Notes: a model not told the origin generated them from the sequence alone. Shown: positions 52,901 through 60,095, numbered from the stretch's first letter. The stretch: 64,000 nucleotides of DNA from Candidatus Thiodictyon syntrophicum (GCF_002813775.1 NZ_CP020370.1:5853501-5917500); one strand, 5' to 3'. Made by a program: numbers and translations.

Positions 52901-53458
52901 TTAAGGGTGTGGGCTTTCCGGGCGTTCCGAATTGGCGATGATGGAGTCAAATTCGGCTTGAAAGTCGCCTGCTAAGGGAAGGATGCTCAGGTCTTCGCGG
53001 CAGTAGGCGAGAAAACGGCCCGCGTTGCCGTACAGGCTGGGTATCAATCCGTTCAGGGCGTTGAAATGCTCGGCGATCGTTGCGTAGTCGGTATCGTACT
53101 CGTGAGCCGCGAGATTGCGTGTCGCGCGGCATAGCTGCCAGTCCGCGATGGACTCCAGCACACCAATCTTTTCAAAAAAGGCCAGTATTCTTAGAAAGGT
53201 GTCTCCAGGCTCGCCGGCAAGTAACACAGCATGCCTCATGCTTGCTCCAAGGGTGTCTTGCAGTTTGGCAAATCGTTCGTTAATCGCCGCAAGGGACTCG
53301 AACAGGCCGATGTCTTTACGTCGTTTGGCCAGGTCATCCGATGCCAGCGGCCAGGTGTGTTTGTGACGCGAGGCTTCGAGAAAGTAGACGCAGCGTTGGA
53401 TGGCATCGAGCAGACCGGCAAGATGGGTACGCTCCGCGGCAAGTCGCTGGCCTGTCAT
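52901..53458 (-). CDS. hepT: HEPN-domain toxin of a HepT-MntA type system
   Basis: 185 aa all-helical protein. The ribonuclease motif R-x4-H is in CRATRNLAAHEYD near 130-142, with the trailing Y typical of HepT. It is longer than standard HepT (about 110-150 aa) owing to N- and C-terminal helices. It overlaps the MNT gene by 4 bp, the standard order for HEPN-MNT pairs in which MntA AMPylates and silences HepT. The pair replaces the middle of a nuclease-like gene. Confidence 0.8.
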   Translation of the reverse strand: MTGQRLAAERTHLAGLLDAIQRCVYFLEASRHKHTWPLASDDLAKRRKDIGLFESLAAINERFAKLQDTLGASMRHAVLLAGEPGDTFLRILAFFEKIGVLESIADWQLCRATRNLAAHEYDTDYATIAEHFNALNGLIPSLYGNAGRFLAYCREDLSILPLAGDFQAEFDSIIANSERPESPHP

Positions 53459-53757
53459 TTGTCCGCCTCCAATCGGATCGCTCCGGCGCGGGCGATGACC
53501 TGGAAGGCGGTTGGCACCTTCGTGGGTGTTTGGGCGAGTATATCGACCGGCAGGCCTAACTGGGTCTCCAACTCCATTTTCAGGTGAGCGCGGACCAGTA
53601 AATCCAGTCCTGCGGGGGTTTCGATGAGTAAATCAACATCACCTCCACGCGCCCGGTCGTCGGTACGGGATCCAAACAGATACACCGCGACGGAATCGCC
53701 GGCAAGACGTTTGGCGGTCGAGAGGATATTTTCTATCTGATGGGGGGTTAGGCGCAT
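53455..53757 (-). CDS. mntA: MNT-type minimal nucleotidyltransferase antitoxin
   Basis: 100 aa. LFGSRTDDRARGGDVDLLIE near 27-46 is the nucleotidyltransferase GSx9-DxD motif, followed by LGLPVDILAQTPT. In HepT-MntA systems this enzyme adds AMP to the HEPN toxin tyrosine. Start is the ATG at 53757; longer upstream frames are repeat sequence. The stop overlaps the HEPN start. Confidence 0.85.
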   Translation of the reverse strand: MRLTPHQIENILSTAKRLAGDSVAVYLFGSRTDDRARGGDVDLLIETPAGLDLLVRAHLKMELETQLGLPVDILAQTPTKVPTAFQVIARAGAIRLEADK

Positions 53758-53799
53758 GGGAAGATGAAGGGTGAAAACTGAATTGGGCTTCGCTGGGCT

Positions 53800-53985
53800 A
53801 GTGGTGGCCGGTGGGTTTGTCGATGTAGCCGATGTCCATGCCGATCGAGATTTGGGTGCGGAGCTTTTCAGTACTGCCTTTGACGTAAGCGAGGAAGTGG
53901 ATCCTGCTTTATGTTGGTCTCGTACTCGTACCCTTTGGCGATGTTGCTGGGTACGGACACTGCCGCACGGTGCATCGTAAGCGTT
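53800..53985 (-). pseudogene. frameshifted four-helix-bundle (S23) remnant
   Basis: MHRAAVSVPSNIAKGYEYE in one frame and FLAYVKGSTEKLRTQISIG then GYIDKPTG in another match helices 2-4 of the S23 family. The start is missing and at least one frameshift is present. Different sequence from the other two copies. Confidence 0.75.
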
Positions 53986-54007
53986 CAGACCCCTCCGTCC
54001 GCGGCGC

Positions 54008-54103
54008 CTTTGAGTTGCTCTTCGCGGATGGGCAGGAGGCGCGCCCCAGCGTCGACGCCCTGGGCTTCCGCGGCGGCGAAGAAGCCGATGGACTCGCGCG
54101 GGG
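54008..54103 (-). pseudogene. N-terminal fragment of the broken nuclease-like gene
   Basis: About 30 codons (ESIGFFAAAEAQGVDAGARL, then LPIREEQLK) match residues about 18-45 of the gene at 48128-49117. This is the missing front part of 52223-52871. The 52872-54007 insert carries the HEPN-MNT pair, and about 140 bp of the original gene were lost. Confidence 0.75.
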
Positions 54104-54105
54104 GG

Positions 54106-54230
54106 GGGCGTGAGGAGTGAGGAGTGAGGGGTGAGGGGTGAGGAGTGAGGAGTGAAGCATCTCGTTACGCCTCTCTCCTCCCCCCTCACGCCTCACCCCC
54201 TCACGCCCCCCCCTCACGCCTCACATTCCT
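54106..54230. repeat. inverted pair of heptad minisatellites
   Basis: GAGTGAG/GGGTGAG units (54111-54155), a spacer AAGCATCTCGTTACGCC shared with 49.23 kb, then CCCCTCA/CGCCTCA units. Confidence 0.85.
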
Positions 54231-54296
54231 ACAGCCCCATCGCGCCAATCAAGACGTCCAGACCCTGGATACGCAGTTGCGCTTCCGTTGTCATAC
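54231..54296 (-). pseudogene. truncated small gene (MTTEAQLRIQGLDVLIGAMG)
   Basis: 21 codons with GGAGAA six bases before the ATG. The peptide looks like the start of a small antitoxin-like family; it ends at the minisatellite. The 54297-54364 stretch has no recognised gene. Confidence 0.4.
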
Positions 54297-54364
54297 CAGT
54301 TCTCCAGGATTGCGAGGGCGGTCGGCGGCGGCACAGGCCGCGGGATGTGGCGTGCCTCGATTTC

Positions 54365-54628
54365 TCAAGAACCCAGACGCTCATTGCATTGCTTGCAGAT
54401 ATCGCCGACGAATTCATCAGCAGGTCTCCCGCAATAGTAACAGACACCCAGCCGTTTACCGAGGTCTTCCAGTATCTCTCCGGGATTGCAGTCGTACTCG
54501 AAGGCGAGATCGAGAATCTCGCCAACGAATATCTGTGTCTTTTCTTTACCGAGATAATCAAAGACTGAAGATTCATCCAACTTTTTCAAGACGGTATTTA
54601 GCATGTAGCTGCCGCTATGATTCGACAT
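54365..54628 (-). CDS. small protein with a four-cysteine zinc-ribbon-like motif
   Basis: 87 aa (79 if the second Met at 54604 is used). Residues 1-60 are helical (LDESSVFDYLGKEKTQIFVG, EILDLAFEYDCNPGEILED). The C-terminus has CYYC...CKQC, two CxxC pairs 12 residues apart, a probable zinc knuckle. No family recognised. Confidence 0.6.
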   Translation of the reverse strand: MSNHSGSYMLNTVLKKLDESSVFDYLGKEKTQIFVGEILDLAFEYDCNPGEILEDLGKRLGVCYYCGRPADEFVGDICKQCNERLGS

Positions 54629-54649
54629 CTGCTATAGCATCCGAATGAT

Positions 54650-54715
54650 TGCCAGGGTTTGCTTGAGGTCAAGGTCAGTGAAGCCAAGCATGGTTTGAAT
54701 CTCCTCACGGCGGCG
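54650..54715 (-). pseudogene. fragment of an Rpn-like gene
   Basis: REEIQTMLGFTDLDLKQT followed by a premature end (LAIIRML). The motif REEIQxML..DLKQTR is the segment before the low-complexity tail in Rpn/DUF2887 proteins (compare AKEIWAMLNLVTPIQETRAY at 8230-8290). Confidence 0.5.
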
Positions 54716-54724
54716 GCGCGGTCG

Positions 54725-55216
54725 TCAGCCATGGTCATCTTCGTTTTGCGCTGAGCCAGGATAGTAGTCGTCATCGAACAGTGCGGCAACATGGTAGGGG
54801 CAAAGCGCCGGAAAGGTCTCCGGCGGCAGGCGCGTCTCCTTGCTTGCCAGGTCGACCGCGTCGGTATAGGCGCTCGTGATGGCGTCGGGAAAGATGGATT
54901 TCAGGCCGGGGGCTTGGCGCAGCAGCACGGCAAGCTGCTTGCGTTGTTCGACGATGGTCGTACGCCAACTATCGCCCTTGAATTCCCGCCAACGGTCGGA
55001 CAGGTCGCGGTATTGGTATTCCCATTTCAATAAGTGGGCGAGCAGAATCAACAGCCGGCTTTCCAGTTCGCGGCGCTCGCTTTTGCTCATGTCACTGAGC
55101 TCATCCAGTAAATGCTCGAGATCCAATTCCGTGTAGCGTCCGGCGCGCAGCAGCTCGGCATGGCGTTGAGCCCACGTTGCATAATCGGTTTGATACAGTA
55201 TGCTGAGTTCACTCAT
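54725..55216 (-). CDS. DUF29 domain-containing protein
   Basis: 163 aa. LYQTDYATWAQRHAELLRAG, LDLEHLLDELSDMSKSERRE, LLIHLLKWEYQ-like LLILLAHLLKWEYQYRDLSD and ALCPYHVAALFDDDYYP define DUF29, a family abundant in cyanobacteria and purple sulfur bacteria with unknown function, often near toxin-antitoxin genes. GGAG seven bases before the ATG at 55216. Confidence 0.88.
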   Translation of the reverse strand: MSELSILYQTDYATWAQRHAELLRAGRYTELDLEHLLDELSDMSKSERRELESRLLILLAHLLKWEYQYRDLSDRWREFKGDSWRTTIVEQRKQLAVLLRQAPGLKSIFPDAITSAYTDAVDLASKETRLPPETFPALCPYHVAALFDDDYYPGSAQNEDDHG

Positions 55217-55324
55217 GTCGGACTCCGGCCTTGATCGCAAATCCGCCCAAGACCGCCCGGTCGATGTGGGTTGACGCGCGCAAGATCATATTCTGCAAGG
55301 GCCCGTTGGCCTCGGGGCTGAACG

Positions 55325-55415
55325 AGGTGGGCGGAATTATGATCAAGGCAGGGGTGAGGAGAAAAGCATCTCGCTACGCCTCACCCCTCACCCCTCTCTC
55401 CTCACCCCTCACACA
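55325..55415. repeat. palindrome end plus heptad minisatellite
   Basis: GGAATTATGATCAAGGC (terminal module of the composite palindromes) joined directly to GGGGTGAGGAG, AAGCATCTCGCTACGCC and CCCCTCA units. The wzm stop codon lies at its right edge. Confidence 0.75.
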
Positions 55416-56260
55416 AAATCCGCAAAGCTCCTTTCCATCCGGCGAAACTGGCGGATGCCCAGCCACAGGAAGCAGGCGATCAGGCCCCAGCTCAGGATGA
55501 ACCCCGGCCAGTAGATGTGTGCCGCGCCGCCGAGGATGGCCCAGCGGAAGCCGTCGATGACGCCGACCATGGGGTTGAGGGCGTAGAGCAACCGCCATTG
55601 TTCCGGGATGACGCTGGAGCTGAAGCCCACGGGGGAGACATAGAGGCCCATCGAGACGATGAAGGGGATGACGTAGCGAAAGTCGCGATATTTGACGTTG
55701 AGTGCCGTGATCCACAGCCCCGGCCCCAGACTGGCGAGGAAGGCCATGAGGACGAAGCCGGGTAAGGTGAGGATCTGCCAGCCGGGCCAGAACTGGTACC
55801 AGAGCATGAGCAGGACCAGGATGCCGAAGCTGATGAGAAAATCAATGAACGAGGTCACCACCGCGGCGGTGGGGACGATGAGCCGCGGAAAATAGACCTT
55901 GCTGATCAGGTTGGCGTTGCCGGTCAGGCTGCCGGACGCGGACGACAGGGCGCTGGCGAAGAATTGCCAGGGCAGCAGTCCGGCATAGACCAGCAAGGCG
56001 TAGGGGGTGTCGCCCTCGGTGGGCATCCGGGCGAGTTTGCCGAAGACGACGGTGAAGACGACCATAGTAAAGAAGGGCTGCAGCAGGGCCCAGGCAAGGC
56101 CGATGATGGTCTGCTTGTAGCGCACGGCGACGTCGCGCCAGGCGAGGACGTAGAAGAGCTCGCGGTAGCGCCAGAGGTCGCGCCAGTAGTGGCGCTCGGC
56201 GAGGCCGGGTTCGATGATCAGTGTCTGATTGGTCACGCGGACGTCATGAATGGTTGGCAC
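55409..56260 (-). CDS. wzm: ABC-2 type polysaccharide transporter permease Wzm
   Basis: 283 aa with six hydrophobic segments. WRYRELFYVLAWRDVAVRYK (cytoplasmic interface helix) near 30, QTIIGLAWALLQPFFTMVVF near 50, LLPWQFFASALSSASGSL near 95, and PVGFSSSVIPEQWRLLYALN near 210 with PMVGVIDGFRWAIL are typical of Wzm/KpsM permeases. It forms the inner-membrane channel for lipid-linked glycan. Start is a GTG 8 bp after the gmd stop. The expected partner wzt directly downstream is only a broken copy; the intact wzt is 7 kb away. Confidence 0.93.
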   Translation of the reverse strand: MPTIHDVRVTNQTLIIEPGLAERHYWRDLWRYRELFYVLAWRDVAVRYKQTIIGLAWALLQPFFTMVVFTVVFGKLARMPTEGDTPYALLVYAGLLPWQFFASALSSASGSLTGNANLISKVYFPRLIVPTAAVVTSFIDFLISFGILVLLMLWYQFWPGWQILTLPGFVLMAFLASLGPGLWITALNVKYRDFRYVIPFIVSMGLYVSPVGFSSSVIPEQWRLLYALNPMVGVIDGFRWAILGGAAHIYWPGFILSWGLIACFLWLGIRQFRRMERSFADFV

Positions 56261-56267
56261 GTTGGAA

Positions 56268-57242
56268 TCATATGAGCCGCAGTTCGGCCAAGGTCATCTC
56301 GCGGATGAGGTCGGCGAACGCGGTTTGCGGGACCCAGCCAAGGACGGTGCGGGCCTTGCTTGCATCACCGACCAACTTCATGGGCTCGGCGGGGCGCAGC
56401 AGGCCCGGATCGCTCTCGACATGGTCGCGCCAGTCGAGATCCAAGGCGGCGAACGACTGTTCCAGCACGTCTTGGACGCTGTGCAGCTTGCCGGTCGCGA
56501 AGAGGTAATCGTCCGGTGTCGGGTGCTGCAGGGCCAGCCACATGCCGCGGACATAGTCGCGGGCGTGGCCCCAGTCACGGCGGGCGGAAGTGTCGCCCAG
56601 CTTGAGCTGGTGCTGGCGGCCGGCCTTGATGGCGGCGGCGGCACGGCAGATCTTGCGGGTGACGAAGTTCTCGCCGCGGCGGGGCGACTCGTGGTTGTAG
56701 AGGATGCCGTTGACGGCGAACAGGCCATGCGCATCGCGATAGATGCGCAGCATCTGGGTGGCGAAGGCCTTGGCGCAGCCGTAGGGGTTGATGGGCGCCA
56801 TGGGGGTGTTCTCGGTCTGGGGTACCTGCTCGGGCTGGCCGAAGATCTCGCTGGAGGTGGCGTGGAAGAGGCGCGGCGGGTCGGGCAGGTCCCGCATGAT
56901 CTCCAGCAGCCGCAGGGTCCCCATGGCGGTGAATTCGCAGGTAGTCTCCGGGATCTCGAAACTGAGTCCGACGTGGCTCTGGCCGGCGAGGTGGTAAAGC
57001 TCGGACGGCTGGACCTTGGTCAGCACGCGGCGCAGTGTGGTCGGGTCGTCCAGGTCGGCGTAGTGCAGAAAGAGCCGCCGGTTGTACAGGGACTGGTCGG
57101 CGTACAGGTGCGCGAGGCGGCTGCGCTCCAGGGTGCTGGTGCGGCGCACGGCGCCGTGCACTTCGTAGCCCTGGGCCAACAGCAGCTCCGTGAGGTAAGA
57201 GCCGTCCTGGCCGGTGATGCCGGTGATGAAGGCCTTGGTCAT
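56268..57242 (-). CDS. gmd: GDP-mannose 4,6-dehydratase
   Basis: 324 aa SDR enzyme making GDP-4-keto-6-deoxy-D-mannose. AFITGITGQDGSYLTELLL (GxxGxxG NADP site, residues 4-22), VRRTSTLERSRLAHLY near 38, HATSSEIFGQPEQVPQTE near 125 (catalytic S/T and E), PYGCAKAFATQ near 155 (Y-x3-K) and NHESPRRGENFVTRKI near 182. It would feed D-rhamnose (via Rmd) or L-fucose (via Fcl), neither present here. Association with wzm recalls A-band-type rhamnan loci. Overlaps gmm by ATGA. Confidence 0.95.
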   Translation of the reverse strand: MTKAFITGITGQDGSYLTELLLAQGYEVHGAVRRTSTLERSRLAHLYADQSLYNRRLFLHYADLDDPTTLRRVLTKVQPSELYHLAGQSHVGLSFEIPETTCEFTAMGTLRLLEIMRDLPDPPRLFHATSSEIFGQPEQVPQTENTPMAPINPYGCAKAFATQMLRIYRDAHGLFAVNGILYNHESPRRGENFVTRKICRAAAAIKAGRQHQLKLGDTSARRDWGHARDYVRGMWLALQHPTPDDYLFATGKLHSVQDVLEQSFAALDLDWRDHVESDPGLLRPAEPMKLVGDASKARTVLGWVPQTAFADLIREMTLAELRLI

Positions 57243-57733
57243 GCGATGAGACAGGGTTCAGAGCGCGGCGACCAGGAGGCCGGGTTCAGGGCCGGTTGGG
57301 CATGGACCAGGATGTTGTCGATGACATACCGATTCAGGCCGAGGTCTCGACATTGCTCGGGGTAGAACCAGCCGAAGGCGCTTGCCTGAGCATCAATGAG
57401 GATCTCAGTTCCGGATTCGACCTGCCGACGGAAGAGGATGGTCACGTCGTGATAGGTGGTCTGGTCGATCTCGAAGAACAGATCGAAGCTGCCCAGTTCG
57501 GTCAACTCCCCGGCGGGCAGGACGCACTCTTCCCTGAGCTTGCGGTGCGCGGCCTGGAGGCGGGTCTCGCCGATATGCACCCGGCCGCCCGGAAACCACC
57601 ATTGGCCGATGGCGGGCTGGTTGGTACGCTGGAGTAGCAGGACACGTCCTGCTGTGTCGGTCAGTAGGATGTCGACGCAGACACGCGGGAAGACCCTGAT
57701 GATCCGTTCGTATTCTTCCCTTGCGATGCGCAT
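57239..57733 (-). CDS. gmm: NUDIX hydrolase, GDP-mannose mannosyl hydrolase-like
   Basis: 164 aa from the ATG at 57733. RVCVDILLTDTAGRVLLLQR, NQPAIGQWWFPGGRVHIGET near 52, then LREECVLPAGEL: a NUDIX box that departs from the consensus in the way Gmm enzymes do. TTYHDVTILFRRQV follows near 108. Gmm cleaves GDP-mannose/GDP-glucose to GDP and sugar, and it is commonly next to gmd, as here (ATGA overlap). A longer frame to 58021 exists but its first part is a wzt fragment and a palindrome, so I exclude it. Confidence 0.82.
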   Translation of the reverse strand: MRIAREEYERIIRVFPRVCVDILLTDTAGRVLLLQRTNQPAIGQWWFPGGRVHIGETRLQAAHRKLREECVLPAGELTELGSFDLFFEIDQTTYHDVTILFRRQVESGTEILIDAQASAFGWFYPEQCRDLGLNRYVIDNILVHAQPALNPASWSPRSEPCLIA

Positions 57734-57786
57734 TCGTGTGAGATGTCGGAGCTTGGCGAGTGGGGTGGTCGGCGCCGTCAGCAGTA

Positions 57787-57905
57787 AGTTAAGGCGCACT
57801 CGCCGACCGCGTCGCCTCTGCCTGGAGTCCAAGGCTTGCGCCTTGGCGCGCGCTAAGGCTGAAGCCTTGGACTCCAGGCGCTTGGGCTGCGGCGCTTGAC
57901 TTAAC
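57787..57905. repeat. palindromic element, core type H (CTGGAGTCCAAGGCTT)
   Basis: Inverted arms CCTGGAGTCCAAGGCTT (about 57821-57837) and AAGCCTTGGACTCCAGG (about 57862-57878), with outer arms TTAAGGCGC and GCGCTTGACTTAA. Read in frame with the wzt fragment and gmm. Confidence 0.75.
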
Positions 57906-57913
57906 GGCAGTGG

Positions 57914-58021
57914 GGCGTTGCGGGCGAGCGTATCGCGCAACGCGGGGTAACGCTCGCCCTTGGCGGCGTTGTGGCCGACCAGAGAGGATTTGCTGAGGTT
58001 TTCGACGCTGATGGCAAACAT
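57914..58021 (-). pseudogene. wzt: 5' fragment of a third wzt copy
   Basis: 36 codons (VENLSKSSLVGHNAAKGERY, then PALRDTLARNA) match residues 1-36 of the intact wzt, then homology ends at a palindrome. It remains in frame with gmm, giving a hypothetical chimeric protein. Confidence 0.8.
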
Positions 58022-58125
58022 CGGTGACAGGCGTGGGGCGAGGCGTCAGGTTGAATTCAGGGGTCAGGATTTGCGTTGAGGCTGGCGGACTCTGTGTTGC
58101 TGCAGCGGCGATGTCCGCGATACTC

Positions 58126-58262
58126 AGCGTTGGCGGTCCGGCAAGGTGCGCACGGCGCACCCTACGCCGATGGTCCGAAAAGTTACACCTGGCGGCGGTA
58201 GCGAGCACGGGCCGCACTGGGGTGCGGCGCTCCCGGTGGCCGTGGCGATGATCATGGCCGCG
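58126..58262. repeat. partial palindromic elements (cores E and C)
   Basis: GGTGCGCACGGCGCACCCTACG and a half core C (CGCACTGGGGTGCGGCGCTC) ending CGATGATCATGGCC. The 58022-58125 stretch has no recognised feature. Confidence 0.7.
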
Positions 58263-58680
58263 AAATCGATCGACGCGATGGATGCGGTGGGTTCCCCACC
58301 ACATCTGACGGGCTGAGGTCGGGTCCGGCTAACGGTGATGGCAGAATCGATTGTGTTTCGTAAAATACCCGGCCAACCCGTCGGATGTGGTCCCGCAGTG
58401 CTTCGTCCTGGATACCGGCAAGCCTGGAGAGATCGATGCAGTAAGGCAGCAGCAGGTCGTCCAACTGGGTTTCCAGTGCCAGCAGTTGGGTTTCGTCGAG
58501 CCCGCGACCCTCCAGGGCCAGGTCGATATCCGAGCCATGGTGGTAATTGCCCTTGGCGCGAGAACCATAGAGCAACGCCCGTTCGACGGTGGGACAGTTG
58601 GCAAATACGGCGCAAATTCGATCGATGACCGACTGCGACAGCCCGCACGTTTCCGGGGTGATGTCAGCCGCCGACATCAT
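58252..58680 (-). CDS. MNT-type nucleotidyltransferase domain protein
   Basis: 142 aa. LLYGSRAKGNYHHGSDIDLA near 37-56 is the GSx10-DxD nucleotidyltransferase motif. LLPYCIDLSRLAGIQDEALR and DHIRRVGRVFYE complete the domain; the last 30 residues look like read-through into repeat-derived DNA. Overlaps the HEPN-like gene by 17 bp, the layout of HEPN/MNT toxin-antitoxin pairs of the HI0073/HI0074 type. Confidence 0.82.
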   Translation of the reverse strand: MMSAADITPETCGLSQSVIDRICAVFANCPTVERALLYGSRAKGNYHHGSDIDLALEGRGLDETQLLALETQLDDLLLPYCIDLSRLAGIQDEALRDHIRRVGRVFYETQSILPSPLAGPDLSPSDVVGNPPHPSRRSISRP

Positions 58681-58918
58681 CGGCCAGTGCCTGCATATGT
58701 GTCTGGAAAGCCGCGAAAACGGTCATGTAGCGGGTGGTAACGATCGCGATCAGTTGTCTTGCCGTGTTTTCGTCAATTAAACCTTGCTGTTCGAGTCGCG
58801 ACAAGGGCCGTGCTTCGGCCAAGTCTACGCCCTCGCGCAGTTGCTGTAAGGCTCGCCGGTAATTGGCAAAGCGCGGTTGCCAGCGGATATCCAGGGCTGA
58901 TTCATCCATACCCCTCAT
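58664..58918 (-). CDS. internally deleted HI0074-like HEPN protein
   Basis: 84 aa; family members are about 130-145 aa. The first 45 residues (RWQPRFANYRRALQQLREGV ... LEQQGLI) and the last 35 (ENTARQLIAIVTTRYMTVFA) match, but the middle (FEFTHELAW ... RN-TSHTY) is missing, including the R-x4-6-H catalytic motif. The junction is in frame. ATGA overlap with the DUF3782 gene. Probably an inactive toxin. Confidence 0.72.
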   Translation of the reverse strand: MRGMDESALDIRWQPRFANYRRALQQLREGVDLAEARPLSRLEQQGLIDENTARQLIAIVTTRYMTVFAAFQTHMQALADDVGG

Positions 58919-59634
58919 AACGCTTGCACCTCCAGCGAGTCGCCGTAGGTCTCGATCCCCAGGCGCTCCGCCACCTGGCGCGCCCGGGCGTCGATCATCG
59001 GTGAGATCACGATCAGGCGGTTGGCGGTGCGCTGGTGTCGCTGCTCGTAAAACCGGGCTTTGCGCTCGAAGATGTACATCCCGGCCTTGTCGATGGACGA
59101 CTTCAGTTCACAAATCAACAGCAGACCGTTTTGGATAATGACGTCCAGTTCGATCTGGTCGGGCCGCCCGAACACGGTACCCTGATCGTCGTATTCGTTG
59201 ACGTTGAGCACCTGGACGCCGAAGTTCTTCTCCAGCATCCCGGCCAGCGCGTCGCGGAAGGCCTTCTCCGATTGCAGGCCCCAGCGCGAGCCCAGCGCGC
59301 CGATGCTGCGGTCATGGCGCTGCGCCTGGGCCATGATTTCCTCGTGAATCCGCTTGAATTCTTCGCGCTGCTCCGCCTGATGCTGGTCCCACTTGCGGTT
59401 TTGTTCGTCCCACTTTTGGTTTTGTTCTTTTTTATACTCGTCCCACTTGCGGGCGCCTTCCTCCCGATCGCGGCGCAGTTCCGCCAGGAGTTCGTAGAAC
59501 CGGTCTTCGGTTGCCGCCCGCCCGGCATACTCCTGGCGGGTCAAATCCAGAATGTAGCCGCGAAACTCCGGATCCGTGCGGATGATCTCCGGCAGCTCAC
59601 GTCTGATCGTGTCTTTCAGCGCCTGGGTATTCAT
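58915..59634 (-). CDS. DUF3782-domain PD-(D/E)XK nuclease-like protein
   Basis: 239 aa. Residues 45-105 are a charged coiled coil (KWDEYKKEQNQKWDEQNRKW). The C-terminal domain has GSRWGLQSEKAFRDALAGML, QIELDVIIQNGLLLICELKS (D...ExK core near 170-185) and FYEQRHQRTANRLIVISPMI, typical of DUF3782. The fold is that of restriction-like nucleases; function is not established. It lies between the MarR_EPS regulator and the HEPN/MNT pair. Confidence 0.85.
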   Translation of the reverse strand: MNTQALKDTIRRELPEIIRTDPEFRGYILDLTRQEYAGRAATEDRFYELLAELRRDREEGARKWDEYKKEQNQKWDEQNRKWDQHQAEQREEFKRIHEEIMAQAQRHDRSIGALGSRWGLQSEKAFRDALAGMLEKNFGVQVLNVNEYDDQGTVFGRPDQIELDVIIQNGLLLICELKSSIDKAGMYIFERKARFYEQRHQRTANRLIVISPMIDARARQVAERLGIETYGDSLEVQAL

Positions 59635-59641
59635 CTGGGTT

Positions 59642-60067
59642 TCACGCCACGGGGTAAGTGCTGACAGGGACCATCGCTGACGGCTGATCGCTGACAGTCT
59701 CTCCGGGGGGCTCTTGGGCAGCGGCGACCTCGGAGCGGAGTTGGGCGATCTCCCGCTCCAGCGCCTCGTATTCCTCCAGCTTACGCTGCAAGAAGCGCAC
59801 GGCGATGCGGGTCTTGGCCTCGATGCCGCTGGGGGTGAGGAGGTAGGCGTAGGCGAGCTTGTGGTGGCTGTTCCGGAAGTTGGTGACCTTGACCCAACCG
59901 CGCTCGATCAGTGCGTTGATGCAGTAGTTGAGGCTGCCGACGCTGACGCCAAGGACTTGCGAGAGTTGCCGTTGGCTGGCTTGGGGTTGCTCCGCGAGGT
60001 GCTTGAGCAGGCGGTAACGCAGGTCGTCGCTGAGGTGTCGACGGACTTTGGTTGGGGTCTCGGACAC
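59642..60067 (-). CDS. MarR-family EPS-associated transcriptional regulator (copy 1)
   Basis: 141 aa from a GTG. Winged helix: DLRYRLLKHLAEQPQASQRQ, LSQVLGVSVGSLNYCINALI (recognition helix) and ERGWVKVTNFRNSHHKLAYA with YLLTPSGIEAKTRIAVRFLQ and a coiled coil (EEYEALEREIAQLRSEVAA). This is the TIGR04176 MarR_EPS family, found at the head of EPS loci. AGGGCGG is the ribosome site, and an inverted repeat TACCGT-N6-ACGGTA lies just upstream (60078-60095), suggesting autoregulation. A TTGACC...TATATA pair at about 60157-60190 is too widely spaced to call a promoter. Confidence 0.9.
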   Translation of the reverse strand: MSETPTKVRRHLSDDLRYRLLKHLAEQPQASQRQLSQVLGVSVGSLNYCINALIERGWVKVTNFRNSHHKLAYAYLLTPSGIEAKTRIAVRFLQRKLEEYEALEREIAQLRSEVAAAQEPPGETVSDQPSAMVPVSTYPVA

Positions 60068-60077
60068 GCTACCGCCC

Positions 60078-60095
60078 TACCGTGACGGGACGGTA
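60078..60095. promoter_or_regulatory. candidate MarR_EPS operator (copy 1)
   Basis: Perfect inverted repeat TACCGTGACGGGACGGTA, arms TACCGT/ACGGTA, 10 bp upstream of the GTG start and partly over the ribosome site. Same position before the second gene (62179-62196) and, with one arm change, before both regulator remnants. MarR proteins bind such palindromes. Confidence 0.6.

Noticed and set aside
57734-58021. N-terminal extension of the NUDIX gene
   Set aside because: The extension is a wzt stub plus a palindrome. The NUDIX family starts at the ATG at 57733. I keep the stub as a separate relic.
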